Assembly (NCBI RefSeq): GCF_003940805.1
Contig: NZ_CP034328.1
Coordinates: 434,001 to 498,000 of the forward strand
Reading direction: 5' to 3'
From: Tabrizicola piscis
Lineage (GTDB): Bacteria > Pseudomonadota > Alphaproteobacteria > Rhodobacterales > Rhodobacteraceae
DNA length: 64,000 nt
Under the pieces are notes generated by a model that did no database searches, was not told the DNA's origin, and worked only from the letters and a program-made list of their open reading frames with translations. A program made the translations under genes and the position numbers. Within the stretch, counting starts at the first letter, position 1, and every line of letters begins with the position of its first letter. This document shows, in pieces, positions 1 through 9,034 of this stretch.

Positions 1-1872
1 GGCAAGCCCGGTGATCTCGTCCTGCCCTCATCAGAAGAACCGGGGCTTTACTACATCCTGGACCGCAATCCCGTGGTCAGCGGAGAGAACCTTGTGGATG
101 CGCAGCCTGCATTCGATCAGAACAATCGCGCAGCGGTCAGCTTCCGTTTTGATCCGTCAGGCGCGCGGGCATTCGGCGACTATACGGCCGCCAACATCGG
201 TCGTCCCTTCGCCATTGTGCTGGATGACGAGGTGATCTCGGCACCCGTGATCCAAAGCCATATTCCGGGCGGGTCGGGGATCATTACTGGCCAATTTTCG
301 GTGGAGGAGTCGACCGAACTTGCCGTTCTTCTACGGGCGGGCGCTCTTCCAGCGGCAATGACCTTTCTGGAAGAGCGGACGATCGGGCCGGAACTTGGCG
401 CCGACAGCATCGAGGCCGGCAAACGCGCGGCCGTGATCGGGATGGCGGCTGTGCTGACCTTCATGATCGCCTGCTATGGCGGCTTTGGTCTGATGGCGAA
501 CCTCGCGCTGGCGCTGAACATGGGCCTTTTGCTGGCGGTTCTATCCGTGCTGGGCGCGACCCTGACGCTTCCAGGGATCGCGGGCATCGTCCTGACAATG
601 GGCATGGCGGTAGATGCCAACGTTCTTATCTTCGAGCGCATCCGCGAAGAACTGCGGGACGGCAGGACCGCGCGGCGTGCCATCGATCTGGGTTTCGACA
701 AGGCGTTTTCCGCGATCATGGATAGCAACGTGACGGGCCTTCTGACCGCACTGATCATGTTTGCCGTAGGCTCCGGCGCCGTGCGGGGCTTTGCCGTGAC
801 GCTTGGCCTCGGCATCCTGACGTCAATGTTCACCGCGGTCTATGTGACCCGTCTGATCATTGACACATGGATGCGTTGGAAGCGGCCAGACTCCATCAGC
901 TTGAAGGGCTTCATCAAGCTTGCACCCGACCACACGACGATCGACTTCTTTCGTGCCCAATGGCTTACCTTCGGGGCCTCTGCTGCTGCGGTTGTGGCGT
1001 CGCTTCTTCTGGTCGCGACGCTTGGTCTGAACTTCGGTATCGACTTCAAGGGCGGCACCACAATCCGTGCGGAATCGACAGAGACAGTTGATGTCGGTGT
1101 CTACCGGGACGCATTGTCAGGACTTTCGCTCGGCGATGTTTCGATCACCGAGGTTTTCGATCCAAGCTTCCAGCCCGATCAGCATGTGGTGTCCATCCGG
1201 ATCGAGGCCCAGGAGGGCGCCGAGGCGCTGGCTCCTGAAGCTATTTCCAGGGTTGAGGCCGCAATCCAGGCCGTAGACCCAGCCGCTGCCTTCACTGCCG
1301 TGGAGTCGGTAGGACCAAAGGTTTCGGAAGAGCTGATATGGCTGGCATTTGCGGCTGTCGGTGCGGGGGCGGCGGGCATTCTGGTCTATGTCTGGATGCG
1401 TTTCGAATGGCAGTTCGCCTTGGGAACGGTGGCCGCTCTTATACATGACGTGGTCGTTACCGTCGGCATCTTCGCACTTTTGGGTCTGAAGTTCGATCTG
1501 ACAATCGTGGCAGCGTTACTTACCATCCTTGGCTATTCGGTGAATGACACCGTGGTGATCTTCGACCGGCTGCGGGAGAACCTGGCCAAGTACAAAGCCA
1601 CTCCGCTCCGGGATCTGATGAACCTGTCTGCCAATGAGACGCTGAGCCGGACACTCATGACAGCCATGACAACGCTGCTGGCTCTTGTCGTTCTCCTGAT
1701 TTTTGGCGGTGATGTCATCCGGGGATTTGTCTTCGCAATGCTGCTGGGGGTCATCCTTGGAACGTGGTCCACGCTTTACGTTGCCAAGAACATCGTCCTG
1801 TTTCTTGGGATCGACAGGACCGAGAAAAGCAAACTCGATGCAGACCATGAGTTTGCGAATGTAGACGCCTAA
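1..1872 (+). CDS. secDF: Protein translocase SecDF fusion, 5'-truncated by the window edge
   Basis: The reading frame is open from base 1, so the true start lies upstream and at least 623 residues are present. SecD and SecF are joined in one chain. The SecD half shows its periplasmic domain end and the membrane signature GMAVDANVLIFERIREEL (about nt 601-655). The SecF half begins near nt 1021 with GLNFGIDFKGGT and carries the second signature GYSVNDTVVIFDRLREN (about nt 1531-1581). Each half has several hydrophobic segments. The family uses the proton-motive force to pull preproteins through SecYEG from the periplasmic side. Fused SecDF is common in Rhodobacterales. Two hairpins follow the stop codon. 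Identity is secure; only the N-terminus is missing. Confidence 0.96.
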   Translation, partial: GKPGDLVLPSSEEPGLYYILDRNPVVSGENLVDAQPAFDQNNRAAVSFRFDPSGARAFGDYTAANIGRPFAIVLDDEVISAPVIQSHIPGGSGIITGQFSVEESTELAVLLRAGALPAAMTFLEERTIGPELGADSIEAGKRAAVIGMAAVLTFMIACYGGFGLMANLALALNMGLLLAVLSVLGATLTLPGIAGIVLTMGMAVDANVLIFERIREELRDGRTARRAIDLGFDKAFSAIMDSNVTGLLTALIMFAVGSGAVRGFAVTLGLGILTSMFTAVYVTRLIIDTWMRWKRPDSISLKGFIKLAPDHTTIDFFRAQWLTFGASAAAVVASLLLVATLGLNFGIDFKGGTTIRAESTETVDVGVYRDALSGLSLGDVSITEVFDPSFQPDQHVVSIRIEAQEGAEALAPEAISRVEAAIQAVDPAAAFTAVESVGPKVSEELIWLAFAAVGAGAAGILVYVWMRFEWQFALGTVAALIHDVVVTVGIFALLGLKFDLTIVAALLTILGYSVNDTVVIFDRLRENLAKYKATPLRDLMNLSANETLSRTLMTAMTTLLALVVLLIFGGDVIRGFVFAMLLGVILGTWSTLYVAKNIVLFLGIDRTEKSKLDADHEFANVDA

Positions 1873-1878
1873 AAGCTT

Positions 1879-1927
1879 CGGCACCGATCGGATCTGGTCG
1901 GTGCCGACACCCCCTGCAAAGGGGTGT
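1879..1927 (+). terminator. Tandem hairpins after secDF
   Basis: Two adjacent inverted repeats lie just after the secDF stop. The first is CGGCACCGA (1879-1887) with TCGGTGCCG (1898-1906). The second is ACACCCC (1907-1913) with GGGGTGT (1921-1927). There is no strong T-run, so termination is inferred from stem strength and position. Confidence 0.55.
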
Positions 1928-2133
1928 CAGACGGATGCGAACCAGTCTGCGTGGCCCCTGCCCCCCTTACCGATTGGGCAGCGCAAGATCGGCGGTGGGG
2001 CGCTCACCATCGCGCTGTTTCTGGCGGTGCAGGACGGCATTGCGCCAGAAGGGTACGGCAGAGTACGAGATCCGCCGCTGGAACCGAAGCCGACGATCCG
2101 GTAGACTTTGCGGGAAACTGCAGAGGTCTCTTT

Positions 2134-2703
2134 GTGCCCGCACCATCATCCGACCCTGGCCGAACTTGGCGAAAACTGGCGCAGATGAACCGCCTTGCCA
2201 ATCATCGGCTGCACAGGGCCTGCGCCGCGCTGTCGCCGACCGACTATGCTGCTCCTCGCAGCGGGTTCTTCCCGTCGATCAGGGCGACCTTGAACCACAT
2301 CCTTCTGGTTGACCGGTTCTACATCAACGCAATGCAGGGTCACAGGCTTGATCGCCCCGCGCTGGACGAAGCGCGGGGACTGCTTGCGTTGGACGATCTG
2401 GTCCTTCGACAAGCCGACAGCGACGCGCAGTTGCTGGAGCTTGTTGCCGCGCTGACGCCAGATGATCTGTCGCGCATTGTGGTGGTGGATCGTGGTGACC
2501 GCGAGCAGCACGACCGGATGGATGATCTGCTGTCCCATCTGTTTCAGCACCAGACCCATCATCGCGGGCAGGTGCATGCCATGCTGTCCTCGACCACCGT
2601 TGCGCCGCCGCAACTGGACGAATTCATCGTCGGTGACGACGCGGCGGCACGGGCGGCGGATATGGCGGCACTGGGCTGGACCGAGGCCGACCTGATGCGC
2701 TGA
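2134..2703 (+). CDS. DinB family protein
   Basis: A 189-residue four-helix-bundle protein of the DinB/YfiT-like superfamily. The candidate metal ligands are a His in NHILLVDRF (near residue 55) and the His cluster HQTHHRGQ (about residue 140), the three-His arrangement of the family. DinB-fold proteins are metal-dependent and often thiol-linked or stress-associated; the substrate here is unknown. The frame is open further upstream, but that part has poor coding character. I chose GTG at 2134 because AGAGGT lies 5-10 nt before it and the domain begins directly afterwards (MNRLANHRL). It converges on the RpiR regulator gene. DNA-damage induction, as the name might suggest, is not shown by the sequence. 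Confidence 0.8.
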   Translation: MPAPSSDPGRTWRKLAQMNRLANHRLHRACAALSPTDYAAPRSGFFPSIRATLNHILLVDRFYINAMQGHRLDRPALDEARGLLALDDLVLRQADSDAQLLELVAALTPDDLSRIVVVDRGDREQHDRMDDLLSHLFQHQTHHRGQVHAMLSSTTVAPPQLDEFIVGDDAAARAADMAALGWTEADLMR

Positions 2704-2788
2704 TCCACCGGCGCAACGGTCATCGAGGGTCCAATGCGCCGGTTTCCCACCTCCGGGGCAGTCCGTGCCTGACAAGCGCGACCTGAAC

Positions 2789-3694
2789 TTACGGCTGCGA
2801 GGCGATATAGGCCGCAAGCGACGCAGCCAGTCGGCTGGCGCGCTCCACATGGGCCGGGTCGGACACCAGAAATTCGGATACCAACGCCTCGATCACTGCA
2901 AGCGCGGGCAGCGAGGAGGAGGAGAACAGCGGATGTGGTGCGGGGGTCAGGAGGAGGTCATCCGTGACCGCCGCAAGGGGAGACGCCATGGAGTCAGTGA
3001 TGGAGATGATCCGCGCGCCGGCCTTGCGTGCGATCCGGGCAAGCTCGGTCACGTCGGCCGAATAACGCGGGAAGGCCAGGGTCACTACGACGTCGCCTGC
3101 CCCCGCCCCCATCAGACGGCCGGCCGCATTCTCGGTGCCGCCAAACTGCACCACGTTCACGACCCCGTCACGGTAGGGCTGCAGGCCCAGTGACAGAATC
3201 GCCGCCAGATGGGCGGAGAGGCCGAACCCCATCACCCAGACATACCGTGCCTCTTTAAGGCGCAGCGCGGCGGCGCGGATCATGGTGGCGGTTGACGGAT
3301 CTGTGAGCCCTTCCAGACTGCGCAGTGCCGAGGCAAGGCTGGCCTCGGCCGCGCCCCGCTCGGGGTCGACCTCGGCCAGACGGGCGCCCAGCTTGGTCAC
3401 CGGGGCGATCAGCGCATGCACAGTTTCGCCTACTGCGGTGCGGAATTCGGCGTAGCCCGCCAACCCAAGGTCCCGCACGTAACGGCTTATCGTGCTTGGC
3501 GAAATCCCCGACTGGCGGGCAACCTCCTCGATCCCATGCGTTGCCATGAACACCGGATCGCGCAGCACGAATTCCGACAGGCTTTTCTGCGACGGCGAAC
3601 CCGATGACAGCAGCGCAAGAACCTGCTGACCAAGCGGGGACGAGATGAATCTGCGGTCGGCATCAGCAGACCAGGAATTCGGCGAGGGTGACAT
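2789..3694 (-). CDS. MurR/RpiR family transcriptional regulator
   Basis: About 301 residues, with an N-terminal RpiR helix-turn-helix (ARQSGISPSTISRYVRDLG, roughly residues 53-71) and a C-terminal SIS (sugar isomerase-like) ligand-binding domain from about residue 125. It diverges from an amino-acid-type ABC operon, so it is the obvious local regulator. RpiR proteins usually sense phosphosugars, but Rhodobacterales and Rhizobiales often pair them with polar amino-acid transporters. Start choice is between GTG 3706 and ATG 3694. I prefer ATG, which has AGGTG about 9 nt upstream, though that site is weak. The gene start abuts a TTTTCAC/GTGAAAA dyad that could be its own operator. Confidence 0.87.
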   Translation of the reverse strand: MSPSPNSWSADADRRFISSPLGQQVLALLSSGSPSQKSLSEFVLRDPVFMATHGIEEVARQSGISPSTISRYVRDLGLAGYAEFRTAVGETVHALIAPVTKLGARLAEVDPERGAAEASLASALRSLEGLTDPSTATMIRAAALRLKEARYVWVMGFGLSAHLAAILSLGLQPYRDGVVNVVQFGGTENAAGRLMGAGAGDVVVTLAFPRYSADVTELARIARKAGARIISITDSMASPLAAVTDDLLLTPAPHPLFSSSSLPALAVIEALVSEFLVSDPAHVERASRLAASLAAYIASQP

Positions 3695-3699
3695 TATTT

Positions 3700-3724
3700 T
3701 TTTCACCTATTGACTGTGTGAAAA
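3700..3724. promoter_or_regulatory. Candidate RpiR operator in the divergent intergenic region
   Basis: Perfect 7-bp inverted repeat TTTTCAC (3700-3706), 11-nt spacer, GTGAAAA (3718-3724). It lies between the RpiR gene and the ABC binding-protein gene. RpiR regulators typically bind TTTCA/TGAAA-type dyads, so autoregulation plus control of the transporter is a reasonable inference. Confidence 0.55.
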
Positions 3725-3774
3725 TGAATTGCCATCGTCAAGCCCAATGAAAACCCAACGGGAGAGTTCCATTC

Positions 3775-4551
3775 ATGCGCTTCAAGTTTGCGACCACAGT
3801 TGCCGCTCTGCTCCTCAGCACCATTGCCGCCCATGCCGATACCCTGCGGATCGGAGTCGAGGGCAACTATCCGCCCTTCAGCCTGGTCGCCGCCGATGGC
3901 ACGCTTTCGGGCTTTGACATCGATATCGCCAATGCCCTGTGCGAGCGGATGGACGTGACCTGCGAGATGGTCCAGCAGGAATGGGACGGCATGATCCCGG
4001 CGCTGAACGCGAAGAAGTTCGACATCATCGTCGCTTCGATGACCATCACCGAAAAGCGCAAGGAGGCCGTGGATTTTTCCGATCCCTACTATGATGTGCC
4101 CTCGCGTTTCATCGCCAAGGAAGGCGCCTTCTCTGGCTATACCCCGGAAGACTTGAACGGCAAGACCATCATCGTGCTGCGCAACAGCCCGCGCGCTGAT
4201 TACATTGCCGCAAACTACCCTGAAAGCGACACGCTGCTCGTCGACAAGGAAACCGCCGTCTATCTGGAGCTTGCCTCGGGACGCGGCGACATCGCCTTCG
4301 GCTCTTCGGTCGTGTCGGCGGAAAGCTTTCTGAAGACGCCCGAGGGCGAAGGTTTCGCCCAGGTGGGAGAGCCGATTTCCTTGACGCAAAGCACCGATGG
4401 CGGCGTCGGTATCGCGCTGCGCAAGGGTGAGGAAGAGCTGAAGGGCAAGATCAACGCGGCGCTGGCCGAGCTGATGGCGGATGGAACCTACGCCACCATC
4501 GCGGACCAGTACTTCGACTTCGATGTCCGCCCGCAGGCGGTCTCGCAGTAA
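3775..4551 (+). CDS. Amino-acid ABC transporter substrate-binding protein (HisJ/ArgT-like)
   Basis: A 258-residue periplasmic binding protein of family 3. A Sec signal peptide spans residues 1-21, ending AAHA before DTLRIG. The mature start LRIGVEGNYPPFS and the block GFDIDIANALCERM are typical of the lysine/arginine/ornithine/histidine group, and VASMTITEKRKEAVDFSDPYY is the family signature region. GGGAGAG precedes the ATG. It is the first gene of a transporter operon and is separated from the first permease by a very strong hairpin (4562-4596). That arrangement usually lets the binding protein be made in excess. The ligand cannot be read from sequence; a cationic or N-acylated amino acid is my inference. 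Confidence 0.92.
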   Translation: MRFKFATTVAALLLSTIAAHADTLRIGVEGNYPPFSLVAADGTLSGFDIDIANALCERMDVTCEMVQQEWDGMIPALNAKKFDIIVASMTITEKRKEAVDFSDPYYDVPSRFIAKEGAFSGYTPEDLNGKTIIVLRNSPRADYIAANYPESDTLLVDKETAVYLELASGRGDIAFGSSVVSAESFLKTPEGEGFAQVGEPISLTQSTDGGVGIALRKGEEELKGKINAALAELMADGTYATIADQYFDFDVRPQAVSQ

Positions 4552-4561
4552 GGCGATACTT

Positions 4562-4596
4562 GCCGGCCCGCAGCGCAAGGGCGCTTGCGGGCCGGC
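4562..4596 (+). terminator. Intra-operon hairpin between binding protein and permease
   Basis: Perfect 10-bp arms GCCGGCCCGC (4562-4571) and GCGGGCCGGC (4587-4596), extended inward by GCGC/GCGC (4573-4576, 4581-4584) around a small bulge. No U-tract follows. It probably attenuates read-through into the permease genes or stabilises the upstream mRNA. Confidence 0.7.
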
Positions 4597-4632
4597 GTCA
4601 TTTCTTGGGCCAGTCTTGTCTTGGAGGGCGGC

Positions 4633-5322
4633 ATGTTTCACGGATATCTGCCGATGATCCTTGACGGGCTGGGGGTGACCCTGTCTGTCGCCTCGGTGTC
4701 GCTGCTGGTGGCGTGCGTCTTTGGCATGGTAGGTGCGCTGGCCAAACTGTCCGCCTCGCCCGGGCTGCGCTGGGGGGCCACCACTTATACCACTGTCGTG
4801 CGGTCGCTGCCGGATATCCTGCTGATGCTTTGCGTCTTCTATGGCGGCCAGATCATGCTCAACCGGCTCGCCGATGCGCAGGGCTGGGGCTACATCGACA
4901 TCAACCCCTTCCTGGCCGGCACGCTGACCTTGGGCTTTGTCTTCGGGGCTTATCTGACCGAGACTTTCCGGGGCGCCATCATGGCGATCCCGCGCGGTCA
5001 GATCGAGGCGGGGCATGCTTGTGGCCTTAGCCGGATGCAGGTCGTGCGCTTCATCGTCCTGCCGCAGATGGTGCGCCATGCCATTCCGGGGTTCACCAAC
5101 AACTGGCTGGTGATGCTCAAGGCCACGGCACTGGTGTCGATCATCGGGCTGGACGACATGGTCCACCGTGCAGGCCTTGCCTCGGCCGCCACGCGCGAGC
5201 CGTTCACCTTCTACGCCTTGACCGGGGCGATCTATCTGGCCGTCACCACCGTCTCGATCCTCGCCCTGACCGCGCTGGAACGGCGCTTTTCCCGCGGTGT
5301 GCGGCGCGAGGTGGCGCGGTGA
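4633..5322 (+). CDS. Amino-acid ABC transporter permease (HisQ/HisM type)
   Basis: A 229-residue inner-membrane permease with about five hydrophobic segments. The cytoplasmic EAA loop IEAGHACGLSRMQVVRFIVLP (near nt 5002-5063) contacts the ATPase. The open frame continues upstream to a TTG inside the preceding hairpin, but ATG 4633 is preceded by TTGGAGGG at good spacing and fits the usual family length. Its TGA overlaps the GTG of the next permease by 4 nt, so the two are translationally coupled. It forms the membrane channel with the following permease, energised by the ATPase at 7175-7942. Confidence 0.92.
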   Translation: MFHGYLPMILDGLGVTLSVASVSLLVACVFGMVGALAKLSASPGLRWGATTYTTVVRSLPDILLMLCVFYGGQIMLNRLADAQGWGYIDINPFLAGTLTLGFVFGAYLTETFRGAIMAIPRGQIEAGHACGLSRMQVVRFIVLPQMVRHAIPGFTNNWLVMLKATALVSIIGLDDMVHRAGLASAATREPFTFYALTGAIYLAVTTVSILALTALERRFSRGVRREVAR

Positions 5323-6059
5323 TCAACTGGTCGATCATTGTCGAGACCTTTCCCGCCTTTCTTGAAGGCTTGCAGATCACCCTGATCCTTTTGGTGATTT
5401 CGGTCGCGGCAGGGTTGGTGCTGTCGATCCCGCTGTCTGTCGCCCGGGCATCGGACAACCTTTGGCTGCGCACGCCGGTCTGGCTGTTCACCTATGTCAT
5501 CCGGGGCACGCCGCTGCTGGTGCAACTGTTCATAATCTACTACGGCCTGCCGCAGTTCGAGCTAATCCGCGACAGCGCGCTATGGCCCTATCTGCGCAGC
5601 CCCTGGGTCTGTGCGTGGCTGGCCTTCACGCTCAACACCACCGCCTACACGACCGAGATGTTTGCAGGCGCGATCCGCGCCACCCCGATGGGCGAGATCG
5701 AGGCCGCGCGGGCGCTTGGCCTCAGCCGGTTCCAAGTGTTCCGCGATGTGTTCTGGCCCGGGGCCTGGCGCCGCGCCCTGCCGCAATACGGCAATGAGAT
5801 CGTGCAGATGATGCATGCAACCGCCTTGGCCAGCACCGTAACCATCGTGGAAATCCTGCGCGTGGCGCGGGACGTCTATACCAACTACCTTGTGGTGCCA
5901 GAAAGCTTCGGCATGGCGGCGGTGTTCTACCTTGTGCTGACCCTGATCCTGACGCGCGGGTTCAAGATGCTGGAAAAGCACTACCTGCGCCACCTTGATC
6001 CCGCAGCCAGCGCGGCCCCTGCAATTCCACGAACCGACAAAGCGCCTGCCAATGCCTGA
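5319..6059 (+). CDS. Amino-acid ABC transporter permease, second subunit
   Basis: A 246-residue permease starting at GTG 5319, which overlaps the previous stop (GTGA). It has several transmembrane segments and the EAA loop IEAARALGLSRFQVFRDVFWP (near nt 5698-5760). HisM/ArtM-type permeases pair with a HisQ-type partner, consistent with the adjacent gene. The C-terminal tail after the last helix is Ala/Pro-rich. Its TGA overlaps the ATG of the deacylase gene (6052), so the deacylase is translated as part of the transport operon. Confidence 0.91.
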   Translation: MINWSIIVETFPAFLEGLQITLILLVISVAAGLVLSIPLSVARASDNLWLRTPVWLFTYVIRGTPLLVQLFIIYYGLPQFELIRDSALWPYLRSPWVCAWLAFTLNTTAYTTEMFAGAIRATPMGEIEAARALGLSRFQVFRDVFWPGAWRRALPQYGNEIVQMMHATALASTVTIVEILRVARDVYTNYLVVPESFGMAAVFYLVLTLILTRGFKMLEKHYLRHLDPAASAAPAIPRTDKAPANA

Positions 6060-7164
6060 CAACACCCTGACATTCGCCGGTCGCGGCCCCGGCACGACCC
6101 ACAGCCTGACTTGGGCCTCCTTCGGTGACCGCAAGGCCCGGCCGCATGTGCATGTGCAAGGCGGTCTGCATGCCGACGAAGGGCCGGGCATGCTGACGGC
6201 CCGGATGCTCGCCGACCGTCTGGCCGAAGAAGAGGCGGCAGGGCGGCTTGTCGGCCACGTGACCGTACTCCCCGCGGCCAATCCCATGGGCCTTGGGCAA
6301 TTCATCCATGGCGACATCACCGGGCGCTTCGACCTCTATGACGGGCGCAACTTCAACCGGGCGTTCCCGGATCTGGCCGAGGCGGCGGCGGTGCATCTGA
6401 AGGGGCGGCTTGGCCCGGATGCAGCCCGCAACACGGCCTTGGTCCGTGACGCACTTCTGGCGGCCTTGGTGGACTCCCCCCCTGTCGATCCGGCCGATGC
6501 CCTGCGCCATGCCCTGCTGCGGCTGGCGATCCCGGCGGATGTGGTCCTGGACCTGCATTGCGACGGCGAGGCAGAGGTGCATCTTTACACCCAGCCTACC
6601 TCGCTTGACGCGATGCGCCCCTTGGCGGCGCTGACCGGTTGCCGCGCGCTTCTGGTGGCCGAGGTGTCGGGCGGCAATCCCTTTGACGAGGCGGTGGTCC
6701 GGCCTTGGCTTGACCTCGCCCAACGCTTTCCCGATCACCCCATCCCCCCGGCCTGCGCCAGTTGCACGCTGGAACTGCGCGGCCGCGCCGATGTCAGCCG
6801 CTCGCTTGCCGCGCATGATGCAGAGGCGATCCTCGACTACCTGCACCACCTTGGCGTGGTCGAAGGAGCGGTCAACCTTCCCGCGCCGGCCTGCGAACCG
6901 ACCCCCCTCGCCGGGTCCGAGGCGCTGATCGCCCCGGTAGCGGGTCTTTTGTCCTACTCCGTCAGTCTGGGCGATCAGGTCACCGCAGGCCAGACCGTCG
7001 CGGAAATCACCGATCCGCTGAGCGGCACAGTGCATCCCGTGTGCGCCGGGACGTCTGGCGTCTTCTTCGCCCGCCCCGCCACCCGCATCGCCGAGGTGGG
7101 CAAGCGGCTGGGCAAGATCGCCGGGGCCCATGCCTTCCGCCACGGCCCACTTCTCAGCCCCTGA
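6052..7164 (+). CDS. M14-type succinylglutamate desuccinylase/aspartoacylase family deacylase
   Basis: A 370-residue zinc carboxypeptidase-fold amidohydrolase. Zinc ligands are visible in GGLHADE (about residues 38-44) and LDLHCDGE (about residue 166); the catalytic Glu is in CTLELRG (about residue 240). The family removes acyl groups from N-acyl amino acids or related amides. A C-terminal beta-barrel-like region ([17 protein letters not shown]) is also typical. ATG 6052 overlaps the permease stop; an upstream TTG in frame lies inside that gene. Sitting between permease and ATPase genes, it probably deacylates the imported compound in the cytoplasm. No signal peptide is seen. The exact substrate is unknown. 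Confidence 0.87.
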   Translation: MPDNTLTFAGRGPGTTHSLTWASFGDRKARPHVHVQGGLHADEGPGMLTARMLADRLAEEEAAGRLVGHVTVLPAANPMGLGQFIHGDITGRFDLYDGRNFNRAFPDLAEAAAVHLKGRLGPDAARNTALVRDALLAALVDSPPVDPADALRHALLRLAIPADVVLDLHCDGEAEVHLYTQPTSLDAMRPLAALTGCRALLVAEVSGGNPFDEAVVRPWLDLAQRFPDHPIPPACASCTLELRGRADVSRSLAAHDAEAILDYLHHLGVVEGAVNLPAPACEPTPLAGSEALIAPVAGLLSYSVSLGDQVTAGQTVAEITDPLSGTVHPVCAGTSGVFFARPATRIAEVGKRLGKIAGAHAFRHGPLLSP

Positions 7165-7174
7165 GGGACCACAA

Positions 7175-7942
7175 ATGACTGCCATGCTGACCGCGACCCA
7201 TATCCGCAAGTCCTTCGGCGCCGTTGAGGTTCTGAAAGGCATCACCCTGACGGCCCACAAGGGCGACGTGATTTCGATGATAGGCTCCTCCGGGTCGGGG
7301 AAAAGCACTTTCCTGCGCTGCCTGAACTTTCTGGAACGCCCCACCTCCGGCACCATCGCGATGGAGGGCGTCCCGCTGGACTGCCGCAAGGACCGGGCCG
7401 GTGACCTGATCGTGGCGGACGAGGCAACCCTCCGCCACTACCGCGCCCGGGTGACGATGGTGTTCCAGCAGTTCAACCTCTGGTCCCACATGACCGCGCA
7501 GGAGAACGTGATGCTGGGGCCGATCCGGGTAAAAGGCCTTTCCCGCGCCGAAGCGGCTGAGCGCGCGCAGGCCTACCTTGCCCGCGTCGGCCTGTCGCAC
7601 CGCAAGGACGCCTATCCCGGTTTCCTTTCGGGCGGCGAGCAGCAGCGCGTCGCCATCGCCCGGGCGCTGGCCATGGAACCCGAGCTGATGCTGTTCGATG
7701 AACCGACCAGCGCGCTTGACCCCGAACTGGTGGGCGAAGTGCTGCGCGTCATGCGCAGTCTTGCGGAAGAGGGCCGTACGATGATCGTCGTGACGCATGA
7801 GATGAACTTCGCCCGCGACGTCGCCAACAAGGTGGTGTTCCTGAACGAAGGCGTCATCGGCGAAGAGGGCAGCCCGCGCGATGTGTTGCAGAACCCGCAA
7901 ACTGACCGGCTGCGGGCCTTCCTTGCAGCGCAGGCTGCATGA
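7175..7942 (+). CDS. Amino-acid ABC transporter ATP-binding protein (HisP/GlnQ-like)
   Basis: A 255-residue ATPase. It has Walker [11 protein letters not shown]-loop VFQQFNLW, signature LSGGEQQR, Walker [13 protein letters not shown], and the switch His in VVTHEMNFA. The open frame reaches upstream into the deacylase gene, but ATG 7175 has GAGGGA at good distance and the conserved start [11 protein letters not shown] follows. This is the last gene of the five-gene operon and energises both permeases. A strong hairpin shared with the convergent gene follows about 54 nt downstream. Confidence 0.95.
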   Translation: MTAMLTATHIRKSFGAVEVLKGITLTAHKGDVISMIGSSGSGKSTFLRCLNFLERPTSGTIAMEGVPLDCRKDRAGDLIVADEATLRHYRARVTMVFQQFNLWSHMTAQENVMLGPIRVKGLSRAEAAERAQAYLARVGLSHRKDAYPGFLSGGEQQRVAIARALAMEPELMLFDEPTSALDPELVGEVLRVMRSLAEEGRTMIVVTHEMNFARDVANKVVFLNEGVIGEEGSPRDVLQNPQTDRLRAFLAAQAA

Positions 7943-7995
7943 GAGCTCTGGCACTCTGAACATCGCTCGCTGTCGCCCTGTGACGCTTCTGCTGA

Positions 7996-8024
7996 GGGGT
8001 AATACCCTCGTAGGGTATCACCCC
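7996..8024. terminator. Bidirectional terminator hairpin
   Basis: GGGGT-A-ATACCCT (7996-8008) pairs with AGGGTAT-C-ACCCC (8012-8024): 12 bp with one mismatch and a 3-nt loop. It lies between convergent genes and overlaps the stop codon of the minus-strand gene. Confidence 0.7.
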
Positions 8025-9034
8025 CCCGTCTCGGTCCGGATCAGGCGCACCTGATCCGCCGACAGATAACCGGTGATCGTCGCCCCCTCATCCGCCTGCC
8101 AAGCGGCAATGGCCCGGCGGGTGTTGCCGCCGAAGGTGCCGTCTGACCCGTAGGTGTTGTAGCCAAGCCGGGTCAGGCGGCGCTGGATGTCGGTTCTTTC
8201 GGCCAAGGTCAGGCCCAGAAGGCGCTCTTCCATCACCGCCGTCGGGCTCGTGTCGGGTGTGGGCGTTGGTGTTACCGTGCTTCCCGCCTGATCGGCGATC
8301 AGCCGAACCTGCGCCGCCGTCATGTAGCCGCTTTGCGTCTTCTTGTTTGCCTTCTGCCAGGCCCGGATTGCCGTCCGCGTGTTGCTGCCCCAAAGACCAT
8401 CCGCCACTCCGGCGTCATAGCCAAGGGCGGTCAGCTGCCGCTGGATCGTGATCCGTTGGGTACGAGTCAGGCCCAGTGCGGCCTCGACCTCCGCCCCACC
8501 AAGCGTTCCCGTGGGAGGCGTGTCGTCCGGCGGGTCGAGAACCGTGCCGGTCCTCAGGAGCACCCGCAATTGCGCCTCGGTCACATATCCGGTCGCCGTT
8601 TCCCCGCCGTTGGATTGCCAGGTCGCAATCGCGTTCCGGGTGTTCTTGCCCCAGACGCCGTCGGCGCCGTAGGTCTGGAAGCCAAGCCGCGTCAGTTCCC
8701 GTTGCACGGACACCCTTTGGCCGTAGGTGATGCCAAGCCGCGCTTCTGCTTGTGCGGCCGCCGCAGTCGAACCGGCGACGGGAGCGCCCAGCCGGGCCAG
8801 CGCCTTTTCGGCATTGGTGCGGTAGGCGCCCTTGGGGTACCGTGACAGATAATTGCGATAGCCAGTGACCGTGTTGGCACTTTGGGCGGCGATATACGCA
8901 GCGCGGTCCTGCTCCTGCTGAACCAGTCCCTGCGCCAGACCACCGAGAATCTCTTCGAGATTGGACTGAGCGGCAGCTGGCACCGACACGCCAACGCAGG
9001 CCGCAAGCACCAGTGGCAAAGTGAAATTGCGCAT
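8018..9034 (-). CDS. Secreted protein with three peptidoglycan-binding repeats
   Basis: A 338-residue exported protein. The signal peptide MRNFTLPLVLAACVGVSVPAAAQ ends at residue 23. Residues about 30-100 hold a helical segment. Three PG_binding_1-like repeats follow, each with the pattern ‘LG(L/I)T..QR...Q..LT.LG(Y/F)...G.DG.(W/F)G.NTR.AI..WQ..........GY(V/M/L)’. These repeats bind cell-wall peptidoglycan. No catalytic domain is visible, so it is more likely a wall-binding or structural periplasmic protein than a hydrolase. ATG 9034 is preceded by AAAGGA; an upstream in-frame start would spoil the signal peptide. The repeats differ enough to be old duplications. Confidence 0.82.
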   Translation of the reverse strand: MRNFTLPLVLAACVGVSVPAAAQSNLEEILGGLAQGLVQQEQDRAAYIAAQSANTVTGYRNYLSRYPKGAYRTNAEKALARLGAPVAGSTAAAAQAEARLGITYGQRVSVQRELTRLGFQTYGADGVWGKNTRNAIATWQSNGGETATGYVTEAQLRVLLRTGTVLDPPDDTPPTGTLGGAEVEAALGLTRTQRITIQRQLTALGYDAGVADGLWGSNTRTAIRAWQKANKKTQSGYMTAAQVRLIADQAGSTVTPTPTPDTSPTAVMEERLLGLTLAERTDIQRRLTRLGYNTYGSDGTFGGNTRRAIAAWQADEGATITGYLSADQVRLIRTETGG

